Assembly: GCF_030247185.1 (NCBI RefSeq)
Contig: NC_080571.1
Span: forward strand, 110,009,128-110,073,127
Reading direction: 5' to 3'
DNA length: 64,000 nt
From: Malaya genurostris
Taxonomy: Eukaryota; Arthropoda; Insecta; Diptera; Culicidae
Shown here: positions 11,011 to 20,788 of the stretch, in pieces
How positions within the stretch are numbered: the first letter of the stretch is position 1
Layout of the letters: every line of letters begins with the position of its first letter
Program-made: the position numbers and the translations under genes
Notes under the pieces: generated by a model
The model's input: only the letters and a program-made list of their open reading frames with translations
Databases searched by the model: none
What the model was told of the DNA's origin: nothing

Positions 11011-12755
11011 ACACAAAACATTTTTCACGAACAAAATTCCGAATAACGTAAACCTTGTTTTAGCAACTACTACCATTTACGAACTCCCGTTTAGTTCTAA
11101 AATGGAGGTTTTGGTGTACTTAGTTCTTATTCAGTATTTTTTGCGTCCTTACATTATCTGCTTTATATCCCCGATGATGTGACTGATCATTGGCATAATA
11201 GGTAACGTTTATCAACACTGTCTCAGCACCAGCTATCATAATCTTCATATATATGTTATGTTCATTACAACCGTTTGGCTGGCTTGATAGGTGAAAAAAC
11301 AAACTGAGCGAATTGAGTTGAGATTACCTCTGAAATTTTCACTGAATGGGGTATAACCAAAGGTACAAAGGTTCAGCAATCCTTGGAACTCACTTTCGAT
11401 ATCACCATCTTCAGTACTAGATTCCGGGATACTAAACTTTCTTCTATCGCGCCAAGGAATATAGAAATAGTTGAACAAAGAACATCGAGTATTGCAGAGA
11501 CGAATATCTTCAGCTTTTGAATTCGTTAAAGCATCCTCAGTGGCATTCGACGAAACAATTCGTTTCTAGTCAATGATTTTGGATGTTCTACTCTAACTTG
11601 TAGTTCTCCTTTGAAGTTTTTCTTTCCAATTCAAAAAACAGCACATATTCAAAAATCGTTTACCTGGTTTTTCGGTACCGGGCTCTTTAATAGATACCGG
11701 CCTGTCCGATCTCGCGAACTTAATCCTATATAGTTATACTCAAACACTTCCAGCAGGTTTCCCGAACCTGTGTGTAGCAAGTGGAAATTGATCTGGGAAA
11801 TAGAAACACATAATTTCCATTACATATGTAAATGAGAATGTGGACCACTGGGAGTAGCACGAATTTTCTCATTTATCGCCATCTTAAGCCTAGTTTGTTG
11901 TTACGAGATGAAAGCAGAGGCACGTTTTCTGCTTCCGATAGTGGAAGCCACTCGCCAGTGGATTGCAACTATGTGGAAACAATACAGCAGGATAATTGGA
12001 AAAGTACTGTTGTACCTTTTATCCTATCGTTTTGCCTAAACTGGTTTCTACCGATGCCTGTATCTAATTACTATGGGTAAAAGTGCTTTGGGATTCGATT
12101 AGCTGGAATTCATTTGCTCTTGGTGCTAGCAAACATACAACATCAATACAATACCTAAAGGGCAGGAATGTTGGTTTGGCTTTCTTAATGCAAGTATTTC
12201 TTTTGTTCTCTTTATCTAACCCATTGCCTCCACAATTTCCGATAGGTCTTGTGTTGAAGATGAATAGCGCACTTGAATGATTAAAGGGAAAATCAATTTG
12301 GATAAACTTCAAACTCATAGTTAGGATTTAAGTTAGTATGTTAACTTCTCGTGTATTTTTCGTGACATTTAAGACGATAAGGATTGGAGACGGTTAAATG
12401 TCAATGAAAGTCGGAATCGGATAAATTTAAATATGAGCTTAATGGAGCGTAAGTTCTTTCATTTAAGCTTAAGTTTGTGCCGAAAAGTATTTGAAATCGT
12501 TGGAATAAGAGAATACCAACCTTCCTTCACTCACTGTACTCTCGTTTACATTCCTCTATCTGACTATCACTGTTTCGATTTATATCGCATGGTCCTTCAA
12601 ATGTTTTCCAATAAAAGTATTTATGCCTATTTGCGTATAAGCTAACCTATGTAACCATGACGCATTATACAGAAATTATCAGTATCTAACGGGGAAAAGA
12701 AATTGAAAAACTTGATGCGAATGCAATAATGTAATGAGAACCGCGAAAATGTTAC
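11011..12755. other. Unassigned, mostly single-copy sequence
   Basis: Several 60-85-codon frames exist on both strands (for example 11,245-11,478 minus and 11,832-12,080 plus). None shows a motif or splice structure I can defend. No repeats recognised. Confidence 0.3.
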
Positions 12756-12827
12756 CGCAGAGACGGGACTCGAACCCGTGGCTAACTCCTAGTCGGGCAA
12801 TTGTTTTACCAATTAAACTGCCCTGCA
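12756..12827 (-). tRNA. tRNA-like sequence, cloverleaf with GAC in the anticodon position; probably a pseudogene
   Basis: On the minus strand a 72-nt cloverleaf can be drawn: acceptor TGCAGGG/CTCTGCG, D stem GTTT/AAAC, a weak anticodon stem ATTGC/GGAGT with loop CCGACTA (GAC at 34-36), variable TAGCC, and a perfect T arm ACGGG-TTCGAGT-CCCGT. The B box is perfect and a T4 run follows about 6 nt downstream. Position 33 is C instead of the universal U and one anticodon-stem pair is broken, so translation use is unlikely. Confidence 0.5.
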
Positions 12828-12929
12828 TACGAAAACACATGAAGAAAAGTCTAAAGTCCAATTGACTAGACGGAACCCAAACATGCTTCGCTGTGCTTGG
12901 TTACTACGGCATTCTCTTTTCCAGTTCTA

Positions 12930-13440
12930 TATCTACCGAAACAAATTCAACAAAACACAGAATTTGTTCGGGAGTTACGGAGTAAAATGTGCAAAAAAAT
13001 GAAGAAAAAGTGCACTCGAGACCGCTCAACCGATTCTTTTCAACAAATATTCAAATTAAAGGTCTTATTGGTCCCATAGGTTGCTGTTGAATTTCATCCG
13101 GATCCGACTTCGGGTTCGGGAGTTACGGGGTAAACTGTGCAAAATGGACTAAAAGCGTACCGTACAAAAATTCGTGAACGTTATTTGGCATCTCAGACAA
13201 AATTCCTGAATTTTATTTGAATAGGACTTCTGGTTCCGGAGTTATGGGGTAAAATGTGCAAAAAATGGAAATAAGTGTAAAGCGGGTAAAGTGTGTTAAA
13301 CATTTTATACCATCACTTGAAAGGGCGAAACAAATTACTTAAAAAAAATCTAAATCGACATCAAAACTGCTCCAATCGGTAGTCATTATCAATAGACGGC
13401 CAAACAAAGCGATTCCGGTTATTTCTTCAAGAAGCGAATA
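12930..13440 (-). repeat. Family A fragment, reverse orientation
   Basis: Three diverged sub-repeats carry CGGGAGTTACGG.GTAAAATGTGCAAA and GATCCGACTTCGGGTTCGG on the plus strand, the reverse complement of the family A core. The ends are missing. Confidence 0.55.
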
Positions 13441-13895
13441 AAATTATTTTGAAGAATACCACCAGTATTATCTATGATATTTTAATATTTAACCAATGTT
13501 TTTGTAATAAACAACAACTTCACACCATCTTTTGTTCGTTAATAATAGAATTGGAAAAAACACTCAAACAGTGAAAAAGTTATTGGATAATCTGTAAAAA
13601 TTTCGTAGTGCTATCGAAGTGTGAAATTTTAAAAATGCTCCCGTAGTCCTACGTCGAAAAGTTTCTCTTACTTAACAAGTTTTCTTGTCCATATTGAATA
13701 TATCGAACAACTAGCGATAGAGTGTTCTGTGGAATCTCCTTAAAAATTGAGTTTCATGGGATTATTGGACAATGTCGACTTTCCATAAATTTTGACATTC
13801 TGTTTAGCTTAATTTTCAATAAAAGGTCACTGGACATAAAATTGAGTTTGGACAAGAAAAAGTTTTTGTTAGTCAAAACTTGTTGCCTTCCTCCA
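13441..13895. other. Unassigned AT-rich sequence
   Basis: No gene or repeat recognised. Confidence 0.3.
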
Positions 13896-14350
13896 TGGAA
13901 AAGCAATAGAATTGCTGGAAAATTTCCGACTTTTGATCGAAACTCCGGAGATCTTTGATGTTATGCACCATTCATACAATTCTCTCTGCTTAATTTTTCG
14001 AAGATTTAAATAAACTTAAGCTTGTTTGGAAGCCACTTTTGAGTTGTGAATCACCTTCAATGACCAAATGGCTGTTACTTTCGGTTTCGGAGATACAATC
14101 GTACAAGTGATGTAACCGACAAAACACACTTTGTGTCGTGGGTACGACTTACTTTACTATAGGACGCCTTTTCAAAATTTACCCTCTGAGAGAGAGATAA
14201 GTTTTGGTTGTATCTAACGTATCAACATAATTTTCGCTACATCGGAAATATGATCACAATTTTATGATAAAGTTTTTCAGTTGTGTGACATTATCTCAAA
14301 TAATTCAAAATTAAACTTTGAGAGACAGAACAAAATATCTGCTGCTGTTT
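13896..14350 (-). repeat. Family B fragment joined to a family E fragment
   Basis: 13,880-14,135 carries a worn family B end (AATAGAATTGCTGGAAAA, TTTCGGAGATACAATCGTAC, GTAACCGACAAAACACAC). 14,136-14,350 matches 7185-7430 (GGACGCCTTTTCAAAATTTA, GATCACAATTTTATGATAAA). Confidence 0.55.
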
Positions 14351-14817
14351 TTTTTATACTATATCGGTATAAAAGATGAAGATTCGACTTTTCTCATCAT
14401 TTTCTGAGCAACAGTTGTTGAAGCAAGACGTACGGGAGAGTAAAATCAAAGACCTCATGCTTATTGAGTGAAGCGAGCGCCGAACAGCAGAATTGTTCCG
14501 AAGAAAAGTCGCAGCCGGGTTCACAACAAAACCACACCAAAAGCCTGCAAGTTAAAGTTTGCGACGAGTTTACCGAATGTACACACCAAGAGTCATCTCA
14601 GATCTAAATGCAGATCCTGTTGGTCGTGAAAATTCAATGCACTTTTCAGTTCCACAGATCATCATTAGGAATTAATTGAATTTTCTCCATTGCCTATAAA
14701 AAGCATCAGAATCATCAAATAGAAGTTGAAAAATGTTTGCGTCAACACTAATCCATTCGATTACGACGGCGACGCTATTACGCAATGCGAAAATGAAAGT
14801 ATTGATGTAGAACACAT
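14351..14817. other. Unassigned sequence
   Basis: Single-copy in this window, no motif seen. Confidence 0.3.
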
Positions 14818-14826
14818 CTTTATACA

Positions 14827-15637
14827 GGATCAGGGTCATTTCGCCAAAAGCCATTTCGCCGAAAGTCGTTTCACCGAAAGTCATTTCGCCGAAAGGGTTA
14901 TTTCGCCGAATGACATTTCGCCGAATGGGTCACTTCGCCGAATGCCATTTCGCCGAATGTCATTTCGCCGAATGCCATTTCGCCGAATGCCATTTCGCCG
15001 AAAGCCATTTCGCCGAAAGGGTCATTTTGCCGAATCCTGAAATCGTCTTGAAATCGTAATTAGAATTGATTTAAATTAAAGACAAACGAAAGATGATAGC
15101 GTTAACGCCCGTTTTGTTGACCTACCATTGTACTTCTTGAATAATGATTGATTCATAAAAGCAGAAAGTACTTCCCAAGAAAACTTGTTGACTATTAGCT
15201 AGTAAGCATCAAATCAATTGCATAGGTGTATCTACCAGGCAAATGTAGGTGGTATTTTCCGTTTATTAAGTGAAAATGAAAAAATACTAATGCGGCTACG
15301 CCACATCGTTTTGGTTCATGTGCTGTCCGACCTCGCTACCGCTCGTTCGGACCTAACTAAAGCAAAGAAACCTAGCTTTGAGTAGACCGGGCAAACGAGG
15401 CGGTTACAGGTTTGTATGCAAGAGGCCGCCGCTTCCGACGGCTTCGGTTATGTGGCTGCGCCACATCAGTTATACTGGAGACATAACATGCAGGAGATAT
15501 GACCCTTACGGCGAAATGACCCTTTCGGCGAAACGACTTTCGGCGAAATGACCTATTCGGCAAAACGACTTTCGGCGAAATGGCATTCGGCGAAACGACT
15601 TTCGGTGAAATGGCTTTCGGCGATATGACCCGCTCCC
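14827..15637. mobile_element. Foldback-like element with tandem-repeat inverted arms and a 9-bp target duplication
   Basis: The left arm (14,833-15,036) is about 13 copies of a 14-18-bp unit of the form CATTTCGCCGAAAGT or CATTTCGCCGAATGC. The right arm (15,505-15,631) is the same unit inverted, about 9 copies (GGCGAAATGACCCTTTCG). The outermost 13 bases are GGATCAGGGTCAT and, reversed, GGGAGCGGGTCAT. A perfect 9-bp direct repeat CTTTATACA lies at 14,818-14,826 and 15,638-15,646. The ~470-bp core is non-coding but has small hairpins such as GTCCGACC...GTTCGGAC near 15,328-15,355. Foldback and Galileo elements have this architecture and 7-9-bp duplications. Confidence 0.75.
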
Positions 15638-15691
15638 CTTTATACACCCAATCCTCTATTTACGTAATAATTGGGACTATGTAAATCGAAT

Positions 15692-15812
15692 TATGACGTA
15701 AAAAAAGTTCACATTATTTGGAATTTTAAACGTAAAAAAAGTTTACGTTATTTGGAATTTCCAACGTAAAAAAGTTTACGCTAATTGGAATTTCCAACGT
15801 AAAAAAAGTTTT
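15692..15812. repeat. Short tandem repeat, about 3.5 units of ~36 bp
   Basis: The unit is AACGTAAAAAAAGTTTACGT followed by TATTTGGAATTTCC. Copies start at about 15,694, 15,728, 15,763 and 15,797. Each contains the dyad CGTAAA...TTTACG. Confidence 0.8.
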
Positions 15813-15924
15813 CCATATGTATATGTATTATTAGATATGTATAATATATTGGATAGTTATGGAACGAAACGAACGGATAGTTATGGAACGAGTATTTACA
15901 GGAAAAAGATGTTCTAAGCAGCAT

Positions 15925-16120
15925 CAATTTCCAAGATGGCGACTTCCGGTTTATTGATATTCCTTTAAAACACCTAACAATATGGATATTTTCGGAACGG
16001 GATTGGTGAGTAGATGTCGGAAAACGATGTTTGAGGTGGTTCTGAATTCCAAGATGCCGACTTCCGGTTTATTGATTTTCCTTGAAAACCCTTACAACAT
16101 GGGTATTTTCGGAGCTGGTT
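15925..16120 (+). repeat. Family C repeat, two tandem units of ~108 bp
   Basis: CCAAGATGGCGACTTCCGGT and CCAAGATGCCGACTTCCGGT start the two units; ATGGATATTTTCGGA and ATGGGTATTTTCGGA lie at the same offset in each. Partner of 10,241-10,420. Confidence 0.7.
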
Positions 16121-16312
16121 TAGTGCATATTGCGTAGAAAAGAATGTTTGAATATTACTGGATTGCTGATCGTATCCTATATAGTATTATTATTTCCGAA
16201 ATGGGAAGAGTCGCTTACAACAAACTATGTTGTGCCTCTAAAAATCACGTGATATACTGTAAGTCCAAGTGTTCCACTCTGTACTCCAGCTGCTTGTCAA
16301 AAGTGAGCCTAC

Positions 16313-16603
16313 GTGCCACAACCTGTGCAACTTCATGAAAACGGAAGTGTCAATAACAACTTGATGAATAAAAATGCGGTTTTCAATATAGATGCCTCAA
16401 AACAAGATAATATTAAGTTCATTGATTTCATGAGCAAGTACATGAAGTTGGATACGAAATCTGCTCCTTCACAAGCTTCTACGCTTGGAGGTACATGTAT
16501 TGATCTCGTATTGGTTAGACATGTCAATGTAGAAAGCCGTAGATATATTTCTTACTTTTCATATCATAGGCCTATTGTATCATTGTTGAACCCAGCGATT
16601 TAA
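16313..16603 (+). pseudogene. Fragment resembling the C-terminal end of an endonuclease/exonuclease/phosphatase-like domain
   Basis: A 96-codon open frame whose last 75 residues look protein-like: FNIDASKQDNIKFIDFM near residues 24-40, TLGGTCIDLVLVRH near 57-70 and RYISYFSYHRPIVSLL near the end. In arthropods this order (GDFNID..., a CIDLVF strand, then YFSYHKP) closes an exonuclease-III-like domain often found in mobile-element polyproteins. The catalytic N-terminal half is absent, so this is a dead fragment or an isolated exon. No splice sites were assigned. Confidence 0.4.
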
Positions 16604-16907
16604 AGTTTTCTTCATTGGAAACTTATAACCGGTTGTGAACGCTATACCTGCGCAAATCATATCAGTATCTCATCCACGGACAATAGGTCAGCTTGAAAAT
16701 CGATGACGGAAGTCAGCGGTATCCATCGAAATTCGAATTCAACTCGTCACTCTTCAACACGAACTCATCCATAAAAGGTTCTTTTCAGAACCACCATTAT
16801 TTCATGAGGAAAATTTATAGAAATTACTTCGTACTATTTTATTGTGTGTCGGAATGTTTGATGTAACTTATCCGTAATTTCGTGTAGGTGCATCGTTTCA
16901 AATTCTA
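16604..16907. other. Unassigned sequence
   Basis: No gene or repeat recognised. Confidence 0.3.
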
Positions 16908-17320
16908 GTAGTGAAGAAGGGGAATGCTTGTAAAATTCACACAATCGATCAACTAACTGAGATTCGGAAGCGTGAAGGAAGCGTACCAATTTCATTCGTA
17001 TTCACGACGTCCAGTTATGTCTGTGACATGATCCACCCGCGTTTTTTCTTACCGCTCACTTTTCTCGGAGATGGCTGAACCAATTTCAACAAACTTAGAA
17101 TTTTTTGACTGATAAGTCTTTGATGAATTTCGAAAATCAATTATCTACCACGTTTAGTTCCGGAGATATAATGGCATAAGTGATAAAAACGACAAAACTA
17201 CTACTTAATTTTCTCGGATACGGGATGAAACGATCTCAATACTTTCAGGCTCTCTCGAGATAAATGTTGGGTTGTAGTTTGAGTTCGAAGATCATTTGGC
17301 TAACACTCCATCAGTTTTTG
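16908..17320. repeat. Family F block followed by a worn family B fragment
   Basis: 16,908-17,048 matches 8222-8365. From 17,060 on, TCTCGGAGATGGCTGAACCA and GTTCCGGAGATATAATGGCA belong to the family B sub-repeat in reverse orientation. Confidence 0.55.
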
Positions 17321-17387
17321 GAGTTATATTGTAGAAGCCAAATGAATGAAAAGCTAACAGAAAAGGTGATTTATTGAAAAAGATACG

Positions 17388-17458
17388 CTCAGAGACAGGA
17401 CTCGAACCTGCGTTCTTATGCATTCCGTGCATACGCGCTACCATTTCGTCACTCTGAA
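17388..17458 (-). tRNA. tRNA-like gene in the left arm
   Basis: Mirror copy of 17,637-17,707: same acceptor, anticodon-arm and T-arm sequences, with an oligo-T terminator equivalent (AAAAA on the plus strand at 17,377-17,381) just downstream. Confidence 0.45.
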
Positions 17459-17636
17459 TCTTGTCATAGACACTCTAAAACGCCAGTCAGACATAGTAGA
17501 ATTTTTTGATCAAGCATTGAGTATTTATAATCACTTGTCACCTTTTGTAATGGTGCCAGTGATGGCCAGGATGTAGACCATGTTCGATGTACGTTCTACT
17601 GTGTATGACTGGCGTTTTTGAGTGTCTATAACAAGA

Positions 17637-17707
17637 TTCAGAGTGACGAAATGGTAGCGCGTATGCACGGAATGCATAAGAACGCAGGTTCGAGTCCTGT
17701 CTCTGAG
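17637..17707 (+). tRNA. tRNA-like gene in the right arm, GGA in the anticodon position
   Basis: Acceptor TTCAGAG/CTCTGAG, anticodon stem TATGC/GCATA with loop ACGGAAT, T arm GCAGG-TTCGAGT-CCTGT. The B box GGTTCGAGTCC is perfect and T5 at 17,714-17,718 could stop RNA polymerase III. The D stem is poor, position 33 is C, and the long variable arm expected of a serine tRNA is missing. It is best read as a polymerase III tRNA-like gene, not a working tRNA. Confidence 0.5.
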
Positions 17708-17766
17708 CGTATCTTTTTCAATAAATCACCTTTTCTGTTAGCTTTTCATTCATTTGGCTTCTACAA

Positions 17767-18640
17767 TATATGTTTCCGCTCAGTCATTGCAAAAACTGAA
17801 CTTAGTTATGGCGCCTTTACGTCAAACTAAAATTAATAAATCGTAACACTCCATGTTTCGGAGACTCAATCGTACAAGTGACGTAACCCACAATTCGTTT
17901 TTTGATCCGCACAATTATTTCTGGACGTGACTAATGATCAAGTTTTAATATATTATTGATGACAAATTTTGCTCGAGAAATGTGAATAGATGACGTATAC
18001 GCTGAAGCATGTTTTTGTTTAGTAACCGAATTAATCGAAATGAATTTGTATCATAAAAGGCCCGAATTCGTGTTAAAAATTAAGATGATAAGATTAGATA
18101 TATTGACAAGAAGTAGACATTATCACATCACTAGGTGGATTAGGAACAGATCTTTTCAATGAAGTTTCAAACGGGAAAAAAATCTAATTAAATAGTTCTG
18201 TAAAGTTTCGAACGACTCTTCCCAAGAATTCATTCGAGAGCTACGTTGGAGATTACTTGAGTTTTCATATTGATACAAGCAATAGAAAATTTGATTCAAG
18301 TTCCACATTTAAATGCTGTGGTAAGATATCATATAGTCGAATCACAGCATTCGAAAAACTAGTCAGTAATTCGTATTAGATTTAAGATTTCGACAACATT
18401 TTGTTTCGATTATATCGCTTACGTGCGGACTTTTTTGCTTCGAGCATTTCCTAAGACAGCATTTAATTCAATTTATTCGATAATATACTTGAAATGCATA
18501 AAAACATCAATATTTATGCTCAAAGTTTAACTGGATAGTTTTGCCAGAGAACTTTCTACGATATTTCATAGTTTGTTGTTGAAGTGTTATGAGCAGTTTA
18601 TCAAACATCGCTCTCTAATTTATCATCCTACCGTACGAAG
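17767..18640. other. Unassigned sequence with a small family B remnant
   Basis: TTTCGGAGACTCAATCGTAC and GTGACGTAACCCACAA at 17,854-17,892 are family B remnants. Nothing else recognised. Confidence 0.35.
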
Positions 18641-20406
18641 TTTGCCAAATTTATTCCCAGTTGTATCTGGCTGCTGCTGCCAGTGTGTCAGAACTTCTTT
18701 ACTTTGATGATACGACATCTGCCAAGTAAATGCAGCTTGCACAACCAAGTATTTATTTGCATGGTCAACACTCAAACTAACTTAAAATCTTCGTTTCAAT
18801 TGTATTATTTACTATGCATTTAAACTTACTTCGAACCTTGTACTTCACAAGTGATTTACCGTACAGGTGATTTATATTCCAACCAACATGGCATGCTCAC
18901 ACCGGTTCTACTTCTATTCCGACGGGCAGACCTGTCTCTCGTTTCACCATTTTCCGTCATCGTGCCATCGCACAGCATCTTCTCTTTCGTGGAGTACCTA
19001 CATGAAATCTGTCTAAACCCTTTCGGCCGTATCGACCGAGTCCGTCGGTGCACAGAACCGTAATCTTATTAAATTCATGCAAATTGGGAATTCTGTTCAA
19101 CTTTTTAGTTCGCCAGAATCCATTCCGTCGCATGCTTCGAAGGTGGAACAAACCGCAGTGGTTCGTGCATGGCAAGTCAAGATGATAATTAGCCTTCCCG
19201 CTAGTTTCAAATTTTACACTCCATAATTCCAATCTCCCGGCTATACAACATTCGCAATGGAATAAAAACCGACCCGTGGGTGGCAGGGAAGACGGCTGCA
19301 AACTATTGCCAAAAAAAAAAACTTTTCTGCACGGTTACTTGCTCATAAAACGCATAACACCGACCGCATTAACTCTATTATGAAAATGTGTCGCCATAAA
19401 ATATGCACGATGTAATTTTCCGTAGCGCACACTTTTCACTCACGGCACAAGGAGCGATGAAAAGCGGTTCGTTTTGCAGAATGACAATGAGTGGCTGAGT
19501 CCGCACTGACTTCATGTACTGACAGTCAGTGACACTGTCCGTGTTGCGATGGGATGCTGCGATAGTAACTACTGCCCTAACGGGACGAGACGTCCGTGTC
19601 AGCGGTGTGCAAGAGAGTGTGTCGGAAGGAGCTTTAGCAGTAGTCGGACAAGCTTTCAATAAGCCTATGGTAGTTTGCACTACAGGAGGATTATTTAATT
19701 AAAACTTCACAAAAATTTGCGCTGGTAGTGCAGGTAGTCGGGAGTTGACAGGTACCGTTTAGTATTACAACACCTCGGAGGCGGAATGTAGCACCTAAAT
19801 CGATTAGCCCTTGATTCTAATTGTCGGAAAATTCAACCTGCCATAACTCTGGGCGAAATGGAATGGGTTTCCTGCTCGTGGGAAACGTAGCAAATTGTCT
19901 AGTCGAAATGATTGATACAATTGAAACTTGTTGGTGGTTTTTGTCTTTCTCTATAGAAAGAGTGTAAAATAACTGAGAAACACGATTCTTGATCGAAGAC
20001 CATTAGTTTTACTAAGTGGAATTTTTTATAACCATTTTTTAAATTTAATTACTTTCCAACCTCCAATGAGAAACATGAAGATAATACTATTCGGTAATTG
20101 AACAAGTTCTCACGCCTTCTCGTGTGTCTATGGTCTATGGTCAATAGAATGGCGTGTGGAATGTTTGGATTTGTTTGGTAAACAATACAACATTGGATGC
20201 AAACTGGAGTATTGGTAAGATCGGAAAAGGTCAATTGTTTGTACAAAATTGAAGAACATAAATTAAATACGTGTCCATTGATTGGCATTCACATAGGATA
20301 GAAAGTCTTTATGTCATGTTTGAATCCATTTGATGCAAACAATGCATTCATGAGGGGCTGGTTGATGGAATGGTGAATCAGCGAATATGCATAATGAACC
20401 AAGAAT
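18641..20406. other. Single-copy region, moderately GC-rich
   Basis: 18,850-19,850 is more GC-rich than its surroundings and free of the dispersed families, so it is the likeliest place near here for a promoter, enhancer or an unrecognised non-coding gene. Its open frames (for example 18,957-19,301 and 19,378-19,680 minus) lack motifs and I do not call them. A worn family B end lies at 19,936-19,990. Confidence 0.35.
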
Positions 20407-20760
20407 ATGAAACATCAAATTATTTCATGTCACTTCAAATTTTTTCATGTCATCAAATCCACAGCTGACGCAGAGTTCCTACAAGAGCAGTTGAATAATT
20501 TGACTAACTGGTGTAATATCAACAGAATGGTTTTGAACACCTCCAAATGCTCCGTCATCTCTTTTAGTCGCAAACAGTATATAGTCAGTTTCGACGATAA
20601 TATTTCAAAAATTGTTCTGGAACGTACACCGTCTGTCAAGGACCTTGGTGTCCTCCTGGACTCTAAGTTAAATTTAAAGGAGCACATTGAGTTTACTATC
20701 TCCAATGCCTCCAAGCTGCTAAGATTCATTTTCCGCGTCACTAAAGAATTCGATGATGTC
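20407..20760 (+). pseudogene. Jockey-type LINE reverse transcriptase fragment
   Basis: The translated frame from about 20,445 reads as the late part of a non-LTR reverse transcriptase: LQEQLNNLTNWCNINRMVLN, then KCSVISFSR, then VKDLGVLLDSKLNLKEHI (the palm/thumb 'LG..LD..L....H' block), then LLRFIFRVTKEF. The FADD catalytic box that precedes this block in intact elements is missing, and the frame breaks off where the octanucleotide array starts. Its sequence differs from the LINE on the other side of the array, so the two are not one element. Confidence 0.75.
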
Positions 20761-20788
20761 CAACAAAAGAAACAAATAAACAGATGAC

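Larger units (their letters stand above)
17327..17766. mobile_element. 440-bp inverted-repeat element carrying a tRNA-like gene in each arm
   Basis: TTGTAGAAGCCAAATGAATG opens the element and its reverse complement closes it. The arms are about 175 bp each (17,327-17,503 and 17,594-17,766), nearly perfect, around a ~90-bp loop. TATA lies immediately outside both ends (17,323-17,326 and 17,767-17,770), compatible with a TA or TATA target duplication. Each arm holds the same tRNA-like gene, so the two face away from each other on opposite strands. No protein is encoded. Confidence 0.75.

Noticed and set aside
11245..11478. 77-codon minus-strand frame resembling part of a membrane or receptor protein
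   Set aside because: No recognisable motif, no splice sites consistent with an exon, and an overlapping second frame; similarity was too vague to defend.
14827..15637. CATTTCGCCGAA repeats as a CRISPR array
   Set aside because: Spacing is continuous with no unique spacers, the two arrays are inverted with respect to each other, and the context is eukaryotic.
18957..19680. Minus-strand frames of 114 and 100 codons in the GC-richer region
   Set aside because: Open frames of this length are expected at this base composition on either strand. No domain seen.
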